Source: a virus. From it: a stretch of 36,100 nucleotides of DNA. Below, piece after piece: positions 17,114 to 25,844 of this stretch. The translations under genes and the position numbers were made by a program. Under the pieces are notes generated by a model. That model saw only the letters and a list, made by a program, of their open reading frames with translations, was not told the DNA's origin and did no database searches. The stretch is taken from IMG/VR virus record IMGVR_UViG_3300009164_002647, positions 1-36,100 of that record; one strand, 5' to 3'. Numbering within the stretch: position 1 is the stretch's first letter; every line of letters begins with the position of its first letter.

Positions 17114-18495
17114 AATAGATGAGAAATTTCCGGAAATATTTCACGAGATTTAGTATGTCGTATGTTGTCTAAATTATTTACATATTCCTTAAAATCAGGC
17201 AATAGATATGTGTGATCCTCGGCATTAATAAACCTCAATATGGCTTCCCATCTTTTCCAACCGTAGGGATTTTCTTTCCAAAAGTTGTCATCCTGTCTAT
17301 AATTATTCCATAACCAATCTTTAAAATCATGAAACATAATTTGAATTTTTTCTTTATCTTCTTTTGGTAAAATTCTAGCACTAAGGAATGTTGGAATGTA
17401 GAGTAGATGTAAGTTTATAATACCACCACCTGCTTCATATTGATCCATTTTAAATTTGTTTATTTTTTTAAAATTTTGATTTAATTTCCATTTAGCAAAA
17501 TCTATAATATGATTAATATTGAATATTTGTACAGCACAGGCTATGTGTACATGGATATTATCGGGAGTATTATCTAAAAGTTTTAAACTTTTTTCTATAT
17601 CATTCCAATTAGTAGGGTATCTAATATACCAATTTTTTTCAAACAGCGCATCGATACTAAAGGCAAATCTAACCTGTCTAAATTTTGACCATATTTTTAT
17701 TATTTCATTGTCGACCATTATTCCGTTAGAATTGTATCTTAACATGATTTTATCACTATATCCTAGGCGTATAATTTCATCTAGAAATTTTCTATGTTCT
17801 TTGATTATTAATGGTTCACCACCTGCAAAATAAATCTGACTTATATTAGGAATTTGATCAAATATCTCTTGCCAAAATTCTGGTTTCTTATACCAGAAAT
17901 TATTAAATTCTTTTTTATCCCAACTAATCTGATTTATAACTACCTCACTCTTTGTAGCATCAATCATTTTTGAGTGATCTTCTATCCACTTACTACTATC
18001 GTGAGGACTACACATTACACATTTAAGATTACAAGTATGACCTAATCTCAAATCTAAATATCGTATAACTGGCGGAACTATTCCGTCTTCGGATGTTTCG
18101 TCAATTAATTTGTTAAAATCTAAACCTTCTTTATTCCATTCGTATAGTTCCCAAAGACGTTTACTTACAACACCATTTGATTCTTCTTCAAAACACTTAG
18201 TACAACTAGCAGGAATATTTCCTGCTAACATAGTTTTCCTAACATCTTTCATATATTCATTGTTAAAAGCATTAAGCGGTGTATCTTTTCCAAAATTAGC
18301 AGTCTCTCCGTTTTCTTTTTTAACTAATCCTACAGAATGATCTCCAGTATGTGCTCCACTAGCATTAGTAACGCAACATAGTCTAGCATCACCATTTGGG
18401 CGAGTGGCTAGATGTATCCAAGGTAGTACACAAAATGTACAAGAACCAGTTCGCTCTTTAATCATTTGACTATATTCTTTAATTTTATCTTTCAC
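17110..18495 (-). CDS. Radical SAM protein with N-terminal twitch/SPASM-like domain (family B)
   Basis: An N-terminal auxiliary module is marked by C19-x2-C22 (CTFCVLPWIHLAT), C40-C41 (RLCCVT) and C98-x2-C101. The radical-SAM core follows with C155-x3-C159-x2-C162 (TCNLKCVMC) and FAGGEPLIIKE. At 461 aa it is the longest family B member, with a larger insert between the two cysteine regions than the 13104 product. Translation starts at a GTG (18495); a downstream ATG at residue 11 is the alternative. A TAAATA motif abuts the GTG. It leads a minus-strand pair with the family A gene at 16112. Confidence 0.87.
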   Translation of the reverse strand: MKDKIKEYSQMIKERTGSCTFCVLPWIHLATRPNGDARLCCVTNASGAHTGDHSVGLVKKENGETANFGKDTPLNAFNNEYMKDVRKTMLAGNIPASCTKCFEEESNGVVSKRLWELYEWNKEGLDFNKLIDETSEDGIVPPVIRYLDLRLGHTCNLKCVMCSPHDSSKWIEDHSKMIDATKSEVVINQISWDKKEFNNFWYKKPEFWQEIFDQIPNISQIYFAGGEPLIIKEHRKFLDEIIRLGYSDKIMLRYNSNGIMVDNEIIKIWSKFRQVRFAFSIDALFEKNWYIRYPTNWNDIEKSLKLLDNTPDNIHVHIACAVQIFNINHIIDFAKWKLNQNFKKINKFKMDQYEAGGGIINLHLLYIPTFLSARILPKEDKEKIQIMFHDFKDWLWNNYRQDDNFWKENPYGWKRWEAILRFINAEDHTYLLPDFKEYVNNLDNIRHTKSREIFPEISHLL

Positions 18496-18591
18496 TATTT
18501 ACTTAGTAATTAAATATTTTTGAAGAAATAAATAATAAAATCTACCTAAATAGATAATTTATCTTCAAAAAATATTCTAATAAATACAGAT
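18496..18591. promoter_or_regulatory. Divergent control region with long inverted repeat and late-promoter-like motif
   Basis: This 96-base gap is the largest non-coding stretch in the island. It holds an AT-rich inverted repeat, TTTTTGAAGA (18517-18526) and TCTTCAAAAA (18562-18571), extendable to about 14 base pairs with one bulge. A smaller ATCTA/TAGAT hairpin (18540-18544 and 18551-18555) lies inside its loop. On the plus strand TAATAAATA (18578-18586) lies five bases before the ATG at 18592. On the minus strand AGTAAATA directly precedes the GTG at 18495. The repeat could be an operator or a structured leader. It has too little G+C and no clean T-run to call a terminator. Confidence 0.4.
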
Positions 18592-20076
18592 ATGACACAT
18601 CATGGACTTATATTTCCTTGTAATTTTTTAAATATGCAAAGATTCCTAGGAGCATATCGGATAGCATCTTTTTTACGTGAAAACAATTGGGATGTAGAAG
18701 TGATTGATTTTATGAAATTTTTTACGCTAGATGAACTGAAAGAAATCACAAAATCTAGAGTAAATTTAGAAACTAAATTCATAGGATTCTCTACATTATA
18801 TAATGTATGGAATGATACGCTAGAAGATTTTATATCGTGGATAAAACTAACCTATCCTGATATACTGATCATAGTTGGTGGACAATACTGTGAAGTCCTT
18901 AATTTGAATGCTGATTATTATGTTGGCGGGTATGGCGAGAATTCTATATTAGCAATATTAAATTATCATTTTACAAATAGTAATGAAGAATTAAAACTAG
19001 ATCCTAAGTGGTTATCGCAATCTAAAAACGTTGTTCAAAATGTTTATTATCCATCTGCCCCAATGAAAAGTCTATTGGTAAAATATGAAGATAGAGATTT
19101 TATTGAGCCAAATGAATGGCTCTTTATGGAATTTAGTAGAGGATGTATATTTAAATGTGATTTCTGTAACGTTCCAATGATGGGTGTAAAGGGAGACTGG
19201 ACACGAGATGCAGAAGATTTTGAATTACAGATGAGAGATACATATGAACGATTCGGAGTTAAAAATTATTATACTACTGACGAAACGTTCAATGACTCAA
19301 CTGAAAAACTTCAAAAATATGCCGAAGTAGTTAAAAGATTAGATTTTGATCCAATCTTTTCAGGTTGTCTTAGGGCAGATCTTTTAATCAGTAGATTGTC
19401 AGATAGAGAATTATTAGGAGAAATGGGATTTATTTCTCATTTCTATGGTATAGAAACATTTAATCATCCTTCTGGAAAATCGATAGGTAAAGGAATGCAT
19501 CCAGATAGACTTAAAGAAGGTTTATTGGATTTACAATCTTATTATAAAAAACAAGGCCCGTATAGAGGACATATATCTATGATAATTGGATTACCTCAAG
19601 AAACAGAAGAGACTATCGCACAATCTGTTGATTGGATTTTTAATAATTGGCAAGGCGAGTCAATGTCTTTCTTACCATTAGAGATATCAGATAAAACACG
19701 CAAAAATACAGTAGAAAATCATATCAGTGCATTATCTAGAAATCCGGAAAAATACGGATATAGGAAATCAAATTTAGAAATTCCTCCAGATAACTTTTAT
19801 ATAAAGAAACATCATATAAGATTAAAATTTGCTCAAACTATTTACAATTGGCACAGTGACGGTCTTTCTTATGTACGTGCTTGTGAATTAGCAGATAACA
19901 TTTTTAGAGAAAGTTTACAAAAAGATTTTAGATTAGGTACTTATAATTTACATAATCCAGGGATAACAGACATAAATGAAATATTAGAATACCCCCAAAG
20001 GATGGAAAATACATGGAAAATTGAATTAGATGCTGTCGAAAAATATAAAGAAAAAAAAATAAATTATAAAGAATAA
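18592..20076 (+). CDS. B12-binding-domain-type radical SAM protein (family D), copy 1
   Basis: Residues 1-150 resemble a cobalamin-binding Rossmann domain: HGLIFPC at the first strand, RIASFLRENNWDVEVID, and ILIIVGGQY, with GGYGEN near residue 112. The classical DxHxxG cobalamin-ligand motif is absent, which is common in this class. The radical-SAM motif is C185-x3-C189-x2-C192 (RGCIFKCDFC), followed by YYTTDETFND in place of GGEP. Relatives include B12-dependent radical methylases and ring-forming enzymes. No C-terminal auxiliary cysteines are seen. It leads the plus block ending at 24842 and is followed 4 bases later by a close paralogue. Confidence 0.85.
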   Translation: MTHHGLIFPCNFLNMQRFLGAYRIASFLRENNWDVEVIDFMKFFTLDELKEITKSRVNLETKFIGFSTLYNVWNDTLEDFISWIKLTYPDILIIVGGQYCEVLNLNADYYVGGYGENSILAILNYHFTNSNEELKLDPKWLSQSKNVVQNVYYPSAPMKSLLVKYEDRDFIEPNEWLFMEFSRGCIFKCDFCNVPMMGVKGDWTRDAEDFELQMRDTYERFGVKNYYTTDETFNDSTEKLQKYAEVVKRLDFDPIFSGCLRADLLISRLSDRELLGEMGFISHFYGIETFNHPSGKSIGKGMHPDRLKEGLLDLQSYYKKQGPYRGHISMIIGLPQETEETIAQSVDWIFNNWQGESMSFLPLEISDKTRKNTVENHISALSRNPEKYGYRKSNLEIPPDNFYIKKHHIRLKFAQTIYNWHSDGLSYVRACELADNIFRESLQKDFRLGTYNLHNPGITDINEILEYPQRMENTWKIELDAVEKYKEKKINYKE

Positions 20077-20080
20077 TATA

Positions 20081-21562
20081 ATGAAGAATCATGCACTAAT
20101 ATTTCCATGTGTTTATCCTGATAAGATACAAAGATCTTTAGGGGGGCATCGTATTGCTTCTTTTTTACGAGAATATAATTGGGATGTTGAGGTTATAGAT
20201 TATGTGTTACATTTTACTATTGATGAATTAAAAGAAATAGTTAGATCTAGAGTAACTTCTTGTACAAAATTTTTTGGATTTTCTTTTATTTTTAATGAAT
20301 ATGATCATAATTTCCTACAAGAATTTTTACCTTGGTTAAAGAAAATGTATTCGGATATTTTAATAATCTTTGGAGGACAAAATATTGTTGTAAATCCATA
20401 TCCTGCTGATTATTATGTAAATGGTTTTGGTGAAAATGCATTGATGGCAATACTTAACTATCATTTTACAAATAGTAATAAAGAATTAAAACTAGATGAT
20501 CGATGGTTATTGGTAGGAAAAAAAGTTATTACAAATAATAACTACTCTTCTGCTCCAATGAAAAGCCTATTAGTGAATTATGAAGATAGAGATTTTATTC
20601 AACCAGATGAATGGGTGTATACCGAATTAAGTAGAGGATGCAAGTTTAAATGTGAATTTTGTAATTTTCCTTTGTTAGGAGTAAAAGGTGATTGGACCCG
20701 AGATGCAGAAGATTTTGAATTATATTTAAAAAACATGTACGATAGGTTTGGAGTTAAAAAATATTATATTACAGATGAGACATTTAATGACTCAACTGGA
20801 AAAATAGAGAAATTTTCTAATGTAGTTAAAAGATTAGATTTTGATCCTATATTTTCGGGATTTATTAGAGCAGATTTATTAGTTAGTCGTCCATTAGATA
20901 GAGAATTATTAGGAGAAATGGGATTCATATCTCATTTTTACGGAACAGAAACTTTTAATCATTTAACTGGTAAGATAATAGGTAAAGGAATGCATCCGGA
21001 TAGACTTAAAGAAGGTTTACTAGATGTTAGAAAATATTTTAAAAATAATACCGTATTATATAGAGGGCAACTTACTTTAATTGTTGGATTACCTCAAGAA
21101 ACAGAAGAGACTATCGCACAATCTGTTGATTGGATTTTTAATAATTGGCAAGGCGAGGCTATAGTATTTAATTCGTTAGAGTTACAAGAATTTAATAGTT
21201 TAGATGCTAATTTAAGTATATTATCTAAAAATCCAGAAAAATACGGGTATAGAAGATCAAATATACCTATCCCCTCAGTTGACACATTTGAAAGTAAAAA
21301 AAAATATATACAGACTAAATTTTCAGACAAAATTTTTAATTGGGAAAATGATAATTTTACTTATTCTAGAGCATTAGATTTAGTTAATAAAATTTATCTA
21401 AAAGCACATAAGTTAGATTTTAGATTAGGTGCGTTTAATCTACATGTTTCTGGAGTAAATGATATAAATGAAACTTTAAAATGTGATCAGAAAGTTTATA
21501 ATTGGTCAGCATTTGATGGAAAAATTTCTAGATATAAAAACAGTAAGATAAATTATAAATGA
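20081..21562 (+). CDS. B12-binding-domain-type radical SAM protein (family D), copy 2
   Basis: The protein is collinear with the 18592 product over its whole length (493 against 494 aa), with the cluster motif at C187-x3-C191-x2-C194 (RGCKFKCEFC) and the same YYITDETFND segment. The N-terminal domain again lacks DxHxxG. A 74-base stretch (21084-21157) is identical to 19586-19659 in copy 1, while flanking regions have diverged, suggesting gene conversion after tandem duplication. Differences concentrate in the first 100 and last 130 residues, so the two copies may bind different substrates or form a heterodimer. The stop overlaps the next start by 4 bases. Confidence 0.85.
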   Translation: MKNHALIFPCVYPDKIQRSLGGHRIASFLREYNWDVEVIDYVLHFTIDELKEIVRSRVTSCTKFFGFSFIFNEYDHNFLQEFLPWLKKMYSDILIIFGGQNIVVNPYPADYYVNGFGENALMAILNYHFTNSNKELKLDDRWLLVGKKVITNNNYSSAPMKSLLVNYEDRDFIQPDEWVYTELSRGCKFKCEFCNFPLLGVKGDWTRDAEDFELYLKNMYDRFGVKKYYITDETFNDSTGKIEKFSNVVKRLDFDPIFSGFIRADLLVSRPLDRELLGEMGFISHFYGTETFNHLTGKIIGKGMHPDRLKEGLLDVRKYFKNNTVLYRGQLTLIVGLPQETEETIAQSVDWIFNNWQGEAIVFNSLELQEFNSLDANLSILSKNPEKYGYRRSNIPIPSVDTFESKKKYIQTKFSDKIFNWENDNFTYSRALDLVNKIYLKAHKLDFRLGAFNLHVSGVNDINETLKCDQKVYNWSAFDGKISRYKNSKINYK

Positions 21563-22251
21563 AAAATATAGACATAACTGACTGGACAAATTACGGAAAA
21601 TTGATAGATGGTGCATATTCAAGATCTAATCTATTATATACTCCTAAAATGAATAAAAATAAAGATATACTTTGTATGTCATGGGATATACATGACCCAT
21701 ACCAGTATAATGATGGAAAAAAAAGAGAAGGTTTAACATTAGAGTTGATGGATTTCTTTTTTGAAAGAGAAGTAAAAAATCTACAGTTTTTTAAAGATTA
21801 TGATTGGGTTCCTAAAATTTTAGATTTAGATATTTTTAATAAAAAAATATTTTTAGAATGGAATGGTGATACAGTAAATGATCTTATAAGTAAAGGATAT
21901 AACATAGATGAGATTTGTCCTACATGGAAAAATCAATTACATAATATTTTAAATGATATTTTAGATTCTGGTTATTATAAAATGAGTTTATATACACACT
22001 GTTTTTTTATTAATAATAAAGGAATATTAAAAACTTTTGATTTTTATGCCTGTGTTGAGCGCAGTTATCCTTTTATAGAAATAAAAAAATTAAAAGGAAT
22101 GATGGGAGAAGATTCTTCTGGAAGATTCCAAGAGGCTACTGTAAATGATTATGTAGATTTTGATTTTTTCTTTAAACAAGCTATTAAAAAATATATTAAA
22201 TGGCCTGATAATGCATTGATGGAATTTTATAAGGAAAAATTTAATGAATGA
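21559..22251 (+). CDS. Degenerate kinase/phosphotransferase-fold protein
   Basis: VPKILDLDIFNKKIFLEWNG (about residues 84-103) resembles the hinge strand pair of small-molecule kinases such as aminoglycoside phosphotransferase relatives. The later SGYYKMSLYTHCFFINNKG followed by KTFDFYACV occupies the place of the catalytic loop and the metal-binding Asp. The catalytic HxD Asp and loop Asn are not present; only an Asp at the DFG-like place (FDFY) remains. I infer a pseudokinase or a strongly diverged phosphotransferase. A paralogue lies at 27725. It overlaps its upstream and downstream neighbours by 4 and 8 bases. Confidence 0.45.
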   Translation: MKNIDITDWTNYGKLIDGAYSRSNLLYTPKMNKNKDILCMSWDIHDPYQYNDGKKREGLTLELMDFFFEREVKNLQFFKDYDWVPKILDLDIFNKKIFLEWNGDTVNDLISKGYNIDEICPTWKNQLHNILNDILDSGYYKMSLYTHCFFINNKGILKTFDFYACVERSYPFIEIKKLKGMMGEDSSGRFQEATVNDYVDFDFFFKQAIKKYIKWPDNALMEFYKEKFNE

Positions 22252-22819
22252 TTATATTGGTAATTGTAAAAATTTAATAGATTGGAATAAAGTTATAGAA
22301 AATTTAGAAAAATCTGATGAAGGTGAAATTTTTAACAAAAAAAGAATAGAAAAATTAATAGAAGATATATCTAAAGATGTAAAAAATTCTTCCGAAATCG
22401 AACATAATAAACAAACTTCTGTGATATGGAAAGAAAATAATTATTTTTTAGACTCGATCAATTTTAAATTATATCGACCTGGAAAAAATTACGAACATAC
22501 AATTTGTGATATAATTTCTTCTTTTTTAAAAGGAAAATATTTAACGTCGAGTATAAGTAGAGTAGATCCTGGATTCACAGTAGGAATACATAGGGATTCA
22601 ACACCAAATTTATTGTTAGATAAAACTGTTAAGAGATATGTTATTTTTATAAATCCTCCAGAAGTGGGACAAATCTTTATATTAGGAGATGAATGTTTTC
22701 ATAATGAAGAATTAGGAAATATTTATGAATGGAGAAATATGGATTTATTGCACTCTGCTGCTAACACTAGTTTTAAATCACAATATCTTTTTCATATTGA
22801 GTGTAAATTTGATATATAA
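22244..22819 (+). CDS. HxD...H oxygenase-like protein (YIGN family), no 2OG-anchoring Arg
   Basis: The N-terminus MNDYIGNCKNLIDW carries the signature of a five-member family in this window. The iron triad candidates are H116-x-D118 (GIHRDS) and H170 (LLHSAAN). In related Asp/Asn hydroxylase-like proteins an Arg ten residues after the distal His binds 2-oxoglutarate; here that position is Q180, so cosubstrate binding may differ or activity may be lost. VDPGFTVGIH and ILGDECFHN are shared with the next gene. The start overlaps the kinase-like gene by 8 bases. Confidence 0.7.
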   Translation: MNDYIGNCKNLIDWNKVIENLEKSDEGEIFNKKRIEKLIEDISKDVKNSSEIEHNKQTSVIWKENNYFLDSINFKLYRPGKNYEHTICDIISSFLKGKYLTSSISRVDPGFTVGIHRDSTPNLLLDKTVKRYVIFINPPEVGQIFILGDECFHNEELGNIYEWRNMDLLHSAANTSFKSQYLFHIECKFDI

Positions 22820-22822
22820 ATA
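22815..22822 (+). promoter_or_regulatory. T4-type late-promoter-like TATAAATA before 22846
   Basis: An exact TATAAATA overlaps the stop codon of the preceding gene, 23 bases before the ATG at 22846. A GAGG ribosome site follows at the right distance from that ATG. The geometry (motif, short leader, ribosome site) suits a T4-like late promoter inside the block, so the second oxygenase gene and the genes after it may be expressed separately. Chance occurrence in AT-rich DNA cannot be excluded. Confidence 0.4.
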
Positions 22823-22845
22823 TTTTTTATAATTGAGGATTTAAA

Positions 22846-23460
22846 ATGGCAACATATATTGGTAATTGTGCTGATCTAATTGATTGGAAAAAAATTACTG
22901 CTCCGTTGGATGATATAGTTTCGGATGAACTATATAACGCCGATACGATGAGACTTTATGAAAATCATTTTCTCAATAGCACTAATCAATTAAGTGATTT
23001 TTTAAAAGATCAAGTTGCTACGAGTTCAAGTCAAATAGATTATAATTTATTTTTAATCAAAGAATGGTCTTCAAAGTATAGACTAGATACGATTGGTTTT
23101 TCTTTATATAGACCTGGAAAACATTATGATGCTACAGTAGATAATATTTTAATAAAACTATTAGGAGGTAATATTACTACTACATCAATAAGTAGATTAG
23201 ATCCTGGCTATAATGTACCTATCCATGAAGATTATACTAATATAAAAGAACCAAACTATGATCCTAATAAAAAAGTTTGTAGATATGTTATTTTTATTAC
23301 TCCTCCAGAAACTGGACAATTCTTTACATTAGGAGATGAATGTTTTCATAATATAAAAATTGGCGAAATCTATAAATGGGATCGTCCACAACAACTACAT
23401 TGCGCTGCTAATGCTAGTTATAAGATAAATTACCTTTATCATTTACAAGTAGAATATTAA
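22846..23460 (+). CDS. HxD...H oxygenase-like protein (YIGN family), no 2OG-anchoring Arg
   Basis: A tandem paralogue of the 22244 product: MATYIGNCADLIDW at the N-terminus, LDPGYNVPIHED with H127-x-D129, TLGDECFHN, and distal H185 (QLHCAAN). The residue ten positions after H185 is N195 instead of Arg. Residues 130-142 form a short insert rich in Asn and Lys relative to the other members. It has its own GAGG ribosome site and a late-promoter-like motif upstream. The SDR gene starts 4 bases after its stop. Confidence 0.7.
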   Translation: MATYIGNCADLIDWKKITAPLDDIVSDELYNADTMRLYENHFLNSTNQLSDFLKDQVATSSSQIDYNLFLIKEWSSKYRLDTIGFSLYRPGKHYDATVDNILIKLLGGNITTTSISRLDPGYNVPIHEDYTNIKEPNYDPNKKVCRYVIFITPPETGQFFTLGDECFHNIKIGEIYKWDRPQQLHCAANASYKINYLYHLQVEY

Positions 23461-23464
23461 AAAT

Positions 23465-24289
23465 ATGAATGATTTATCTGGATTAACGGCATTAGTTACT
23501 GGCGGCGGCCAAAATATAGGATTAGGAATCTCGAAAGCTTTGGCAAAACGAGGTGCTAATATTATTGTAGCACAGCGTTCAAAAGAAATAGCAAACGATT
23601 GTGCTAAGATGATATCTAACAATTATGGAGTAAAATCTATTGCGATATCGTGTGATTTAACAAAACAAAACGATATAGACATGTTATTTAAAGAATCCCA
23701 ATTATATTTTGAAAAAATAGACATTTTAGTTAACGGAGTTGGTGGAAGATTGGGAATTGATTCTATTAAAATAGAAGATCTAACACTAGATCAAATAAAT
23801 GATAGCATGGATTTAAATTTTAAAACTGCTTTTTTATGTATGAAATCGGTTTTTCCGTTGATGAAAAAACAGAATTTTGGAAGAATTATTAATGTAACAA
23901 GCCATATCACTGAAGGTTTCCATGCCTATAGTGCTCAATACAATATAAGTAAACAGGCATTAGTTAGTCTTACAAAAACAGCAGCAGTTGAATGGGGAAA
24001 ATATAATATTACAGTTAATGCTATATGTCCTGCTGTAGGTAATGAGAAAATTAAAGTATTAGAAGGCACAGATTTACACAACCTAATACTTAAAATGATA
24101 CCCACGGGACACTTATCTACTTCTGAAGATGATGTTGGATCTATAGTTTCATGGTTAGCAAGTAAAGAGTCAAGATCTATTACAGGTACAATTCAATATG
24201 TAGATGGCGGCGTACATATAAATGGTTTAGGTTCAGATGGCGATAAAACTTTTCACGAAGCTATTAAAAAAACAACACGAGTGCCATAA
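23465..24289 (+). CDS. Short-chain dehydrogenase/reductase (SDR)
   Basis: The classical SDR layout is complete. T12-G-G-G-x3-G-x-G (VTGGGQNIGLG) binds the dinucleotide, and CDLTKQND near residue 63 is the adenine-ring loop. VNGVGG replaces NNAG at residues 89-94. S146 (NVTSHI), Y159 and K163 (QYNISK) form the catalytic set, and the C-terminus has the usual ITGTIQYVDGG. An Arg at R38 after the second strand hints at an NADP preference. It would oxidise or reduce a hydroxyl/carbonyl. Sitting between HxD oxygenase-like genes, it may process a hydroxylated product. Its frame ends 1 base before the next start. Confidence 0.92.
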   Translation: MNDLSGLTALVTGGGQNIGLGISKALAKRGANIIVAQRSKEIANDCAKMISNNYGVKSIAISCDLTKQNDIDMLFKESQLYFEKIDILVNGVGGRLGIDSIKIEDLTLDQINDSMDLNFKTAFLCMKSVFPLMKKQNFGRIINVTSHITEGFHAYSAQYNISKQALVSLTKTAAVEWGKYNITVNAICPAVGNEKIKVLEGTDLHNLILKMIPTGHLSTSEDDVGSIVSWLASKESRSITGTIQYVDGGVHINGLGSDGDKTFHEAIKKTTRVP

Positions 24290-24290
24290 A

Positions 24291-24842
24291 ATGGAAAATG
24301 TTTTATTTTTAGGACAATTTAATGAAATAAATTGGAATGATATATTGGAGGATTTAGAAAATAAAAAAGGTATTAGTATAAATCCTGATTTTTCTAAATG
24401 GAATTTAAATACACCAGGATACTTGCAAATTTATAAAATATGGAAAGATGCTAAATTTAATTCTAATGCTATTGAATGGATAAATTATTATCCCGAAGAT
24501 CACTATCCGACATCTGTTGTAGACTCAATAGCAAGATTTTTAAATGTAATTCCTTTACGATCTTGGATCAGTCAAATCAATCCTGGATATTTTGCTCCAT
24601 GGCATTGGGATGTAGACGATAATGAAACTGAATATTTAAAATTAGGAACGCCAATAAGGTATAGTTGTTTTATAGAATCTCCTTCGCATGGCCATATATT
24701 TATAATTGGAAATGATTATCTTTACAATCAAGATCAAGGGAATTTATATCAATGGATAGATTATAAAGAATGGCATAGTGGGATAAATGCCGGAATGGTT
24801 CCAAAATATATGTTTCATTTAATTGGAATCAAACGTAGTTAA
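24291..24842 (+). CDS. HxD...H oxygenase-like protein (YIGN family, divergent), Lys at anchor position
   Basis: I start this gene at the ATG at 24291, one base after the SDR stop; an upstream in-frame ATG at 24237 would lie inside the SDR gene and adds no family signature. The N-terminus MENVLFLGQFNEINW is a divergent form of the YIGN signature. The triad is H105-x-D107 (PWHWDV) and H162 (EWHSGIN); the residue ten after H162 is K172, which might replace the usual Arg as a carboxylate anchor. NPGYFAPWH and HIFIIGND match the sister proteins. Its 3' end overlaps a convergent minus-strand family member by 24 bases. Confidence 0.7.
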   Translation: MENVLFLGQFNEINWNDILEDLENKKGISINPDFSKWNLNTPGYLQIYKIWKDAKFNSNAIEWINYYPEDHYPTSVVDSIARFLNVIPLRSWISQINPGYFAPWHWDVDDNETEYLKLGTPIRYSCFIESPSHGHIFIIGNDYLYNQDQGNLYQWIDYKEWHSGINAGMVPKYMFHLIGIKRS

Positions 24843-25346
24843 TTGTAATGTGTATCTATTGTCGTATCCAATATTAACGCACCCATGATAACACAGTGGA
24901 TCTACCCATTGATATAAATCTCCTGCTTTATAATTTGTAATAATATTATCTTCCCAAACAAAAATATGTCCTGGTTTAAAATCTTCTAGAAACATAGTAT
25001 ATCTTTTTGGATTTTTAATGTCTATTAAATGCGGATCGAAATGCATCGGTTGCATTTGTCCCGGTAATAATTTAATTATCCACCAAAGAATCTGTCTATT
25101 GTCATTTGGCAATTTAGGCAATACTATATTAAATTCTTTCATATCATTGGATTTTTCATTAAACTGCTGGAAGTAATGATTTGATTGACTATAACCTTCT
25201 CTAGCCCGTTCTAACGCTTCTTCCAATAATGGATTATCTTTCCATCTATACGGTTGCCATACAGGTGTTGTGTCTCCATTGTGAGATTTTATATGACTCA
25301 TTAAATTTTCAGTTATTAATTCTTTATAATTGCCAATATATATCAT
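24819..25346 (-). CDS. Fe(II)/2OG oxygenase-like protein (YIGN family), complete motif set
   Basis: The N-terminus MIYIGNYKELIT is the family signature. The triad is H102-x-D104 (PMHFDP) and H154 (CYHGCVN), and R164 lies exactly ten residues after the distal His, so a full 2-oxoglutarate site is predicted. LPGQMQPMH and KPGHIFVWED match the sister protein at 25353. It is the last gene of the minus block that starts at 27696 and lies tail to tail with its paralogue at 24291. Confidence 0.78.
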   Translation of the reverse strand: MIYIGNYKELITENLMSHIKSHNGDTTPVWQPYRWKDNPLLEEALERAREGYSQSNHYFQQFNEKSNDMKEFNIVLPKLPNDNRQILWWIIKLLPGQMQPMHFDPHLIDIKNPKRYTMFLEDFKPGHIFVWEDNIITNYKAGDLYQWVDPLCYHGCVNIGYDNRYTLQLTTFDSN

Positions 25347-25352
25347 CTTTTT

Positions 25353-25844
25353 TTACTCGTAAGTAGCACATTGAAAAGTTAGTCTTGGGCTATAACCAAT
25401 ATTAGACGCTCCGTGTATTATATTTGGATCATCATAAACCCACATGTCTCCTAGTTTATAGTCGGTAATAAATGTTTTATCATATATGAATATATGACCA
25501 GGTTGATAATCTTGTAAAGGCATCCAATATCTAATATAATTAGTTTTATCTGGTAAAAACACATCTTTATGCATCGGCATAAAATTTCCTGGAGTCATTT
25601 TTATGAACCACCATTGCTCGTATCCTTTTGTTTGAAAAGGAAGTTTTACTTTAAATGGAAAACTACGAGAGTCATATGAATGCCAATATGTTTTTGTTAA
25701 ATCGTAACCACATTCTGATGCTATACGAAATTCTTCTGTATCAGGATTTTCGCTTTTTCCTGGTCTCTCAACGCCATCGTTTGACATTATATAATCTACC
25801 CATCTTGGATCTATCCAATTTTTAAAATTTCCTATAAATTTCAT
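25353..25844 (-). CDS. Fe(II)/2OG oxygenase-like protein (YIGN family), complete motif set
   Basis: The N-terminus MKFIGNFKNWID is the family signature. The triad is H92-x-D94 (PMHKDV) and H144 (IIHGASN), with R154 ten residues later as 2-oxoglutarate anchor. At 163 aa it is nearly a bare double-stranded beta-helix. MTPGNFMPMH and QPGHIFIYD are shared with the 24819 product. The gene follows directly on the larger oxygenase gene (sharing one base at 25844) and precedes its paralogue by 6 bases, so three oxygenases are made from one message. Confidence 0.78.
   Translation of the reverse strand: MKFIGNFKNWIDPRWVDYIMSNDGVERPGKSENPDTEEFRIASECGYDLTKTYWHSYDSRSFPFKVKLPFQTKGYEQWWFIKMTPGNFMPMHKDVFLPDKTNYIRYWMPLQDYQPGHIFIYDKTFITDYKLGDMWVYDDPNIIHGASNIGYSPRLTFQCATYE

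Noticed and set aside
18517-18571. Inverted repeat as an intrinsic terminator
   Set aside because: It sits upstream of both divergent genes rather than after any gene, and the stem is poor in G+C. It is kept as a possible operator or structured leader.
18496-18591. tRNA or small RNA gene in the largest island gap
   Set aside because: No cloverleaf arms or GTTCGA-type T-loop are visible; the symmetry is a simple inverted repeat.
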